The notes under the pieces were generated by a model that was not told where the DNA came from, ran no database searches, and worked only from the letters and a program-made list of their open reading frames with translations. 37,481 nt of DNA, from contig RBNI01000204.1 in the NCBI GenBank assembly GCA_003990745.1, positions 1 through 37,481 on the forward strand, written 5' to 3'. The position numbers and the translations under genes were made by a program. This stretch comes from Jimgerdemannia flammicorona. Lineage: Eukaryota; Mucoromycota; Endogonomycetes; Endogonales; Endogonaceae. Below, piece by piece: positions 31,801 to 37,481 of the stretch (position 1 is its first letter; every line of letters begins with the position of its first letter).

Positions 31801-34800
31801 GCGATAACAAGATTTTTTCGCTGTAGTGCGGCACCAGCACTGTAAACGTCGGCATGTTTTCCACGGGCAGTGGCTCCGGCATGGGTGTTGACAAGCTTTG
31901 CGCGAAGAACGAGATGCGCCGTTCGGCCTCGCTGTGTTGCGGGTAGAACTCCGTCTTGAAGTTGGTGTCCTCCTTGGAGACGAAGAAGGTCGGAGGCTTG
32001 AGCGTTTGTTTTCCCTCTTCCTCGCTGGGAACCTGAAGCAAATGAGAGGCGAAAGGAAGGGAGTAAAGGTCATGAGGCATTTGGGACTCCAATATACGTT
32101 GTAAGTACCGAGAATTTTGTTTTTTTTTTTTTTTTTTGAAAAAATTCTTACCTGCTCATACAATAGCCTCTGCAAATGGCAAAGGGACAGCAAATGTTCC
32201 CTGTACATGGATATCACGATCGCATTCCAGATTTGCGAGCACAGCACCTTGGACTTATACTTAACCTCCATACCCGCGGTCGCCAAGATCTTTGCATAAA
32301 TCCTTTTGGGCAGCCTTGAGAATATATTCCTCCACGGCGTCCAGATCGAAATACCAAGATGGAACGACCTCGCGACGGAGAACACGGTATTCCAAATGAT
32401 GTACCACAGATACGTGTCGAGGAAGAAGAGAACCAAATCCATGAGGAGCATGAGGCTAAGGGTGATGACGGGCATGTACGTGCACAGAATGGATCCAACG
32501 ATGCGATCGCTGCAGTTGAGCACGCGCATCGAGCCCATCACCTTGAGTGGGTCTTTGAACGACAGCGTAAGGAAAAAGTACGATTCGATGAACTTGCACC
32601 CGAACACGCACAGCCACAACCCGATCGACATGGCCCGGTCGGACGACGTCAGATTAGGGAACGACGCCGTGAACGTCTGCGACGCCAGCGTCTTGCGGTT
32701 CGTTGGCGACGAATAGGCGAAGAGCCGCGAGGTCGGCACGAACGTGAAGATGAGCGTTGTTGCGATCCCGACGAAGAATTGAAGGATCCCGATGATGCAT
32801 GAGATTGTCGAGATCCGGTCCACGATTACCACGTAAATCGAGGGCGCAAAGTTGATTACGAAGATCAAGACCAAGAGCCCCATGCGTCGCGTCAACACGT
32901 TCGTGTTCCTCCATGTGAGCGGGACGAAGAAGTACTCCGTTACGGCGCCCGCGAGCATGAAGACTGACGCGAGCGCACCGCCTAATCCGACAATCGACCA
33001 TTGCACGGCGGTCTCCGTGGCGGCGATGTCCGGGTCGGCGTTAAGGTAGAGGAATGGCGCGTTGTAAGAGGTATAGTAATAAAACACGACAACGTGGATG
33101 ATCCAGATCCGCGTGAAATTCACTGCGAGATGAAGCCATGTTCGACGCTCCTTGTACGTCTTCTGGAATGTCAGCTCCCACGCCACGTCTTTCAGTGCCA
33201 GGTACCGCCTTTGTGCGGGCAGGTCGTGTAGCTTCGTCTTCTTATCCTTCAACACAATCCGATCGATTGTCTCCGGATACCAAAACAATTGATTCACGTC
33301 ATCATAACCGATAATCTGCGCATGATCTCGCTCGCGCTTGACAAACTTATCCCCAATTATCTCATACTGCTCATCCCGCAGGAATCGGTAAATGGGCGTC
33401 ACAACATCCGCCAAAAATGTCCCCTCCGGCGCATGCTCGCACGTCTGCCACTCGCCGCTCACGTAGTAATCGTTCGCCAGCTTGAAGATGAAGCACAGGC
33501 ACTCAGGTGTGAACCGAACCACCGCCGACTCGCCCCAGATCAGAAGGTACAGCGCCACCTGCCGAGCCTTTTCGTACTCACTCATCGTGTGCATCCGTCG
33601 CTGCCACCGTGCCTCGGCTTTCTCCAGATTATCCGTCGACTCAGACTCTGTCGAGACATCCTCCGCACGCGGCGACCGAGAAAGCTCGTCCGCACTCGCA
33701 ACTCCACCACCTACGCCGCCCGACGCCACATTTCGATCGCCCACGGCTTCGTCGAGGTCAAGCTGGGCAGCGAAGTACCACTTGCGGTAATTGGCATGTT
33801 CCCCACCAATATAGTCGGCATGCAGCGTCACAAGCGCCAGCGTTGGAGTCATACGCGACGCGCGCGAATCCAACATCGTCATCATATGCTCGAACATGTT
33901 CCGCGTCGAGTCACGTTGGAACCCGAATCGGTTCGACAACTCGACAAAGATGTCGTCCAGCGATTCCCGCGAGAGTGGGAGCTGCTGGTCCGCACCCCAC
34001 GAAGGCCATAGGTCAGGATGTCGAATCCCGCCGTTCTGCCCGAGCGTGGGATCACGCGTATGAGGGGTACTGGCTCCGGAATTTTCGTCGTATTCGGCTA
34101 GAAAGTAATTGGAGGGTGGGCGTTGGGGGTGCTTCCTGGTATCAAGAAGCGTCAGAAGAGAGTCGGCTGAGGGCGCATAGTGCATGTACCGGCCTTCGTC
34201 CAGACCGCGCAGGCGAAGTTCTGTTCGTTCTTTTGGAAGCTGGTCATTCTCCTTCTCGTCTGTTGTCGATTCAATCTTTTGTGCCATCAGTTCGAATTTT
34301 TGCACCAGTTTATCGATTTCGGCCTCCATCGTTATGATTCTAGCATCAGCAGCACTTCGCCTGGTAGCTGTTACATATAATTAGAAGCGTAAATACATAT
34401 TATGAATACTATTATATTCAAAACTACAGATATTTTTTTCTTTGAGATAATAGTTGCCACACCAAAGAAATATCGCTTACCTTCCGTAGATACTTGCTGA
34501 CCGGCTCCTGTTTCTAAGTCAGAAAAATTAAGTATTCAATCTTTAGTCAGCAAAGATACCGAAAATTCGAATGTTATTCATACCTATCGACATAATTAAC
34601 TCGATATCGGACTCTTGAATACTTTTTGTAACCACTGTTTTGGATATGCATTTGACTGTGTTCACATTACGTACCTTGTAAACGAGAAATCTCACCCATG
34701 ATTTGGACCACAGATCCACCCGGTAAACTAAATAGAGGTCCGGATAGAGTCTCTTCTGTAAGTTGAAAAAGGGCTTTCCCATCGACTTCCTGTTTTAGCA

Positions 34801-34921
34801 AGATTGCTGCATGCGCGGGTTTCAATCCGAGATCAGAATGCTGAAAGTGTTCAAAAACTTTGTTTTCGTCCCAGGTCTCGATTTCGTCAAGCGAGGGAGT
34901 TGGAAGTTTGGAGGAGGACAT
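28823..34921 (-). CDS. FKS1: 1,3-beta-glucan synthase catalytic subunit (GT48) with N-terminal SAM domain
   Basis: This plasma-membrane enzyme makes cell-wall 1,3-beta-glucan from UDP-glucose and is regulated by Rho1-type GTPases in known fungi. Exons: 34921-34675, 34613-34584, 34513-34481, 34367-32152 and 32032-28823. All introns are GT-AG and the joined length (5736 nt) gives 1911 codons plus TAA. Residues about 14-82 form a SAM domain ([27 protein letters not shown]). Residues 104-150 look coiled-coil. The FKS N-terminal domain follows ([39 protein letters not shown]), then about six membrane helices with FLTLSFKDP (about residue 700). The cytosolic GT48 core includes [34 protein letters not shown] and [15 protein letters not shown], and about ten C-terminal helices follow. 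The usual Gln/Tyr/Gly-rich N-terminus is absent. If the upstream exons belonged elsewhere, Met 117 (34329) would be the start. Confidence 0.93.
32033..32151 (-). other. Intron 4 of the glucan synthase gene, with a long homopolymer
   Basis: 119 bp from GTAAGA (donor after LLYEQ) to TTGCTTCAG (acceptor before VPSEEEGK). Splicing restores the conserved FKS sequence across the joint. A run of about 17 A on the minus strand lies soon after the donor, so both sequencing length and splicing precision there deserve care. Confidence 0.85.
34368..34674 (-). other. Introns 1-3 and two microexons linking the SAM exon to the FKS core
   Basis: Introns are 34674-34614 (61 bp, GTACGT...AAG), 34583-34514 (70 bp, GTATGA...TTAG) and 34480-34368 (113 bp, GTAAGC...ACAG). 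The microexons are 30 nt (SDIELIMSI) and 33 nt ([10 protein letters not shown]). Every junction is phase 1, so inclusion or skipping of either microexon keeps the frame. Confidence 0.7.
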
Positions 34922-35529
34922 GGTTGGTAGACGTGTATACTGATTTTCCTTTAGTGACCAAGGGAAGTGTTGTCGGTAGACCTGAAAGTATTTTTCGCAA
35001 GGTATTTATTCGTGTAAAAAACCTCTGAGCTCCCTTCCACATTGGGACTGCTATCTTATTTCAGCTTCCAAACCTCACGAAACCAATCCAAGAATGCGCC
35101 AATGCATCGGGCTGTCAAAATACGAGCTTGTGGTACCTACAAGATTGACATGCCTTAATTACGATGCAGAGTCCCAGCTTGTTACGCACGATAAATGCTC
35201 TCCTATCATTATACACAATATACACATGCATCGTTATCATTACCCCAAGCAGCAGATATCTGGTCGTCCCACATCATCAAGACGTCCCAATCTCGTCCTG
35301 TTAAATCCCCGTCTCACTACGCAGAACCCGACCCGAAAAAAATGAGTATTCGTTTTATATATTGGGGTGAATGCACGAGGAATGTCTTTATCTAGAATGC
35401 GTTGCATCGCTCAGATCGAAGAACCCGGCCCAATGAAGTTAAAAGAGCTTATCTTGTGGTAGTGGGAGTGTGTCTGTTGGGATCTGCAATATGAATGCAG
35501 AGGCATACACGCCCGCGACCTGCAGGGGT
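34922..35529 (-). promoter_or_regulatory. Probable promoter and 5' untranslated region of the glucan synthase
   Basis: About 600 bp between the SAM-exon ATG (context ACCAACCATG) and the upstream tandem array. A CCAAT pentamer lies on the plus strand at 35083-35087, that is ATTGG relative to the gene. No clear TATA box. A TTTCAG just upstream (about 34980-34990) could be the acceptor of a 5' leader intron. Short frames on the plus strand here look accidental. Confidence 0.35.
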
Positions 35530-35865
35530 GAAGAGCGATAGAACTAACCCGTACTCGTGGAATCCTGCACTATCTCGCAGTCGTGGGAGTGGGCGCAAGA
35601 GCGCGTCCTATGAGGGTCATCGCAGTCATAGGATTGCGATGATAGAGGTGGAGAGAGCTAACCCATTGTGTTGGAATTTTGCACTACCTCGCAGTCGTGG
35701 GACTCCGCACAGGAGCAGGTCGTCATAGGATTCTGCATAATGGGGACGAAGAGAGCCAAATCATGGTCTTGGAATCCTGCACTACCTCGCAGTCATGGGA
35801 CTCGGTGAAGGAGCGCATCTTTTGCGGGTCGTAGTGGTCATAGGATTCTGCATGATGAGAGCGAC
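35530..35865 (+). repeat. Tandem repeat, three units of 97-121 bp, upstream of the glucan synthase
   Basis: Units at 35530-35650, 35651-35747 and 35748-35865. Each starts GARGAGHG, then carries TGGAATYCTGCACTAYCTCG, CAGTCRTGGGA and TCATAGGATTCTGCATRATG. CpG-rich and not obviously coding. Confidence 0.75.
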
Positions 35866-36496
35866 AATCTTCGATCTCATTCATTACCGCTCTGTGCTAG
35901 TCATTATTAATGTTTAGTTACCATTTATCACCATTCTGCACATTGTATTATTTATTTACTATTCTGTACTTAATCATTATTATCATAATTCTGTGCTTAG
36001 TCATTGTTATTTCTGTACTTTGTCATTAACGAATATTAAGTATTTAGTCAACTCTTGTATATTATTCATTATTATCACTATTATTATTCTTCACTTAGTT
36101 ATCTATAATTATTTATTGTTCTCATTCACCATATGTTATCTAGTATCTGGCATTTATTTTCCAACTTATTTATAAGTAAATTAACTTCAGTTGTAATGTT
36201 ATTTTATTAATTTTTCTCTTATTATATAATAAAAACACTATACGACAACTCAAATTTATTCAGTAGAAAGGATCAGAGCAATACCGGAACAGTATCAGGA
36301 CAGTATCAGATGTTTTAGTAAATATCTATATACACATACCAGGACCTCTGCCTGTCATCACATGTAGCATCCTTGCTCTAGATTGTAGAAGCTAATCATG
36401 CAGGATACCCCTTGATGTATGTAATTTAAACCTGTCTAAATCGCTTCGTAGTAGGAGCCAATTGGTCTATTACTTTTTAGAAAACCATTTTGACCT
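35866..36496. other. AT-rich spacer with decayed ATTCTGTGCTTAGTCATT repeats
   Basis: From 35880 to about 36130 words such as CATTCTGCACATT, ATTCTGTACTTAATCATTAT and ATTCTGTGCTTAGTCATTGT recur with growing decay. From 36240 to 36496 the sequence is unique-looking and holds no gene I can recognise. Confidence 0.45.
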
Positions 36497-36637
36497 TCAA
36501 AAATTGATTTTCCTCTTCGTCACAGACTTTACGGACTTCAAAATGGTGGCTAGTTCATCATTTGCATTATAACTTGTAATCGTCTTCTCTACCGTTTCCA
36601 ACCAGTCCCTTTCTGTCGTATCAACTCTTATCTTCGC
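36497..36637 (-). CDS. Possible terminal exon of an unidentified gene
   Basis: After TTTCTCAACTAG, a plausible splice acceptor at 36639-36638, a minus-strand frame of 46 codons reads AKIRVDTTERDWLETVEKTI, then NDELATILKSVKSVTKRKIN, and ends at TGA (36499-36497). The charged, amphipathic composition and absence of stops look protein-like. No upstream exon could be identified between here and the right edge, and no domain is recognised. It could also be a relic or chance. Confidence 0.25.
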   Translation of the reverse strand, partial: AKIRVDTTERDWLETVEKTITSYNANDELATILKSVKSVTKRKINF

Positions 36638-36829
36638 CTAGTTGAGAAACGACAAAGTGCAAAAATTTCCGGTTGGTTAGTGGCGACACCGTACCAGTCC
36701 GAAACAGGCTACACCAGAACCGTAAAAAATGAATGGATCGTGCGTTAAAGTCATGTATTACTCTATTAGGCAATCCTTATGCATATATATATCATTCAAC
36801 TACGTAATTCGTTGTACGACCAACATCTT

Positions 36830-36934
36830 GTCTTCCCCTTACGCTCAATCGTCTTCCCCTTACGCTCAATCGTCTTCCCCTTACGCTCAATCGTCTTCCC
36901 CTTACGCTCAATCGTCTTCCCCTTACGCTCAACT
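36830..36934 (+). repeat. 21-bp perfect minisatellite, five units
   Basis: GTCTTCCCCTTACGCTCAATC is repeated at 36830, 36851, 36872, 36893 and 36914. Only the last two bases of the final unit differ, and a partial sixth unit follows. Because 21 is a multiple of three, any frame through it stays open, which explains the long frame at 36729-37223 (SSPYAQS heptads). There are no spacers, so it is not a CRISPR array. Confidence 0.9.
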
Positions 36935-37481
36935 GTCTTCATACGGTTTTCACTCCCACCCACCTCCCTATTGTACACCTTATGTATGTCGGGTTCTTCG
37001 AACTGACCGGTGCAACGCATTCGCCCAATACACATACAAACATATACTCCTCCAATCTATTATTACAATTTGGTATGTACGGGTGGCAGTCAATAGAGGG
37101 TACGGGATATCGAAGGAGGAAGACGGGGATTTAATCGATCTTTATGGTCAGAGCAGTTCAATTTTGGGGTCATGTGAGGAACGACGTAGATCGCACTATT
37201 GCCAAATTCAATTCAAACGTTGATCCTAGAATCACCAGACCAATTGCGCATATGTAAATCCTAGAATCACCTAATTTATTTTCTATATTACCTTAATCGA
37301 CTGCCCGCGTCCACCTCAATCACCCGTCTGCGTCCGCCTCATTCGTCCGTCCGCGTCTGCCTCAATCGTCCACCTCAATCGTCTGTCTGCCCCATTGATT
37401 TTATTATTATAGTATTATGAAATTTATATATATACGTAGTATTATGAAATTTATATCAAAATAATTTTTTTTTTTTTTTTT
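36935..37481. other. Right-edge non-coding DNA with a decayed minisatellite
   Basis: A pyrimidine-rich array at 37298-37396 (variants of TCCGTCCGCGTCTGCCTCAA, about 13-23 bp periods), a duplicated AGTATTATGAAATTTATAT (37411-37429 and 37438-37456), and ATCCTAGAATCACC twice near 37223 and 37257. The window ends in a T homopolymer. No gene is supported. Confidence 0.5.

Noticed and set aside
34329..34921. A separate small SAM-domain gene upstream of the glucan synthase
   Set aside because: The SAM frame ends within an intron-like sequence right after a perfect donor, and splicing leads in frame into the glucan synthase exon. There is no stop, terminator or second promoter between them. RNA evidence could still change this.
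36830..36934. CRISPR-like array
   Set aside because: Units are contiguous with no spacers, and the DNA is eukaryotic.
36729..37223. 164-codon plus-strand frame with SSPYAQS repeats
   Set aside because: The frame is open mainly because it runs through a 21-bp minisatellite. The flanking residues have no protein-like pattern and no domain.

Overview
The window is fungal nuclear DNA. Its one intact conserved gene is a 1,3-beta-glucan synthase catalytic subunit (FKS1/GT48 family) on the minus strand at 28.8-34.9 kb. It has short GT-AG introns and GC-rich, CpG-rich codons. Everything left of about 26.8 kb is transposon-derived. An early-diverging (Mucoromycota-like) fungus or a basidiomycete with a large repeat-rich genome fits best; the sequence does not settle which.

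Layout. (1) 1-2.75 kb: decayed minus-strand Ty3/gypsy gag-like DNA. (2) About 2.96-21.5 kb: a nest of insertions, each boundary supported by a target-site duplication (TSD), by restored reading frame, or by both. An old plus-strand Ty3/gypsy element (gypsy-1) is split by a 1134-bp solo LTR (3791-4924), by a 372-bp hAT-type MITE (5736-6107), and by a second copy of the same LTR in minus orientation (7696-7976 plus 20651-21517). That LTR was entered by a second Ty3/gypsy element (gypsy-2, 7977-20650), whose 3' LTR was then entered by a 6.15-kb hAT transposon (14175-20325). (3) 21.82-26.80 kb: a 4976-bp tyrosine-recombinase retrotransposon of Ngaro/PAT architecture with split direct repeats A1-ORFs-B1-A2-B2. 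(4) 26.8-28.8 kb: gene-free DNA with ordinary CpG content. (5) 28.8-34.9 kb: the glucan synthase gene. (6) 34.9-37.5 kb: promoter region, three tandem-repeat arrays, one possible small exon and AT-rich DNA.

Most notable. The glucan synthase model joins, in frame across four introns, an N-terminal SAM domain, a probable coiled coil and a complete FKS core (1911 codons plus stop). It lacks the usual Gln/Tyr/Gly/Pro-rich N-terminus. Gypsy-2 carries a dUTPase domain between protease and reverse transcriptase, and an extra reading frame after integrase that I do not recognise. CpG is almost absent from the old elements and returns in younger ones, and premature stops are largely TAG/TAA/TGA at expected CAG/CAA/CGA codons. 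This points to cytosine-methylation-linked C-to-T decay of repeats, with a sharp change near 21.8 kb between the repeat nest and the glucan synthase locus.

All calls were made by reading the sequence by eye. No alignment or database search was run.
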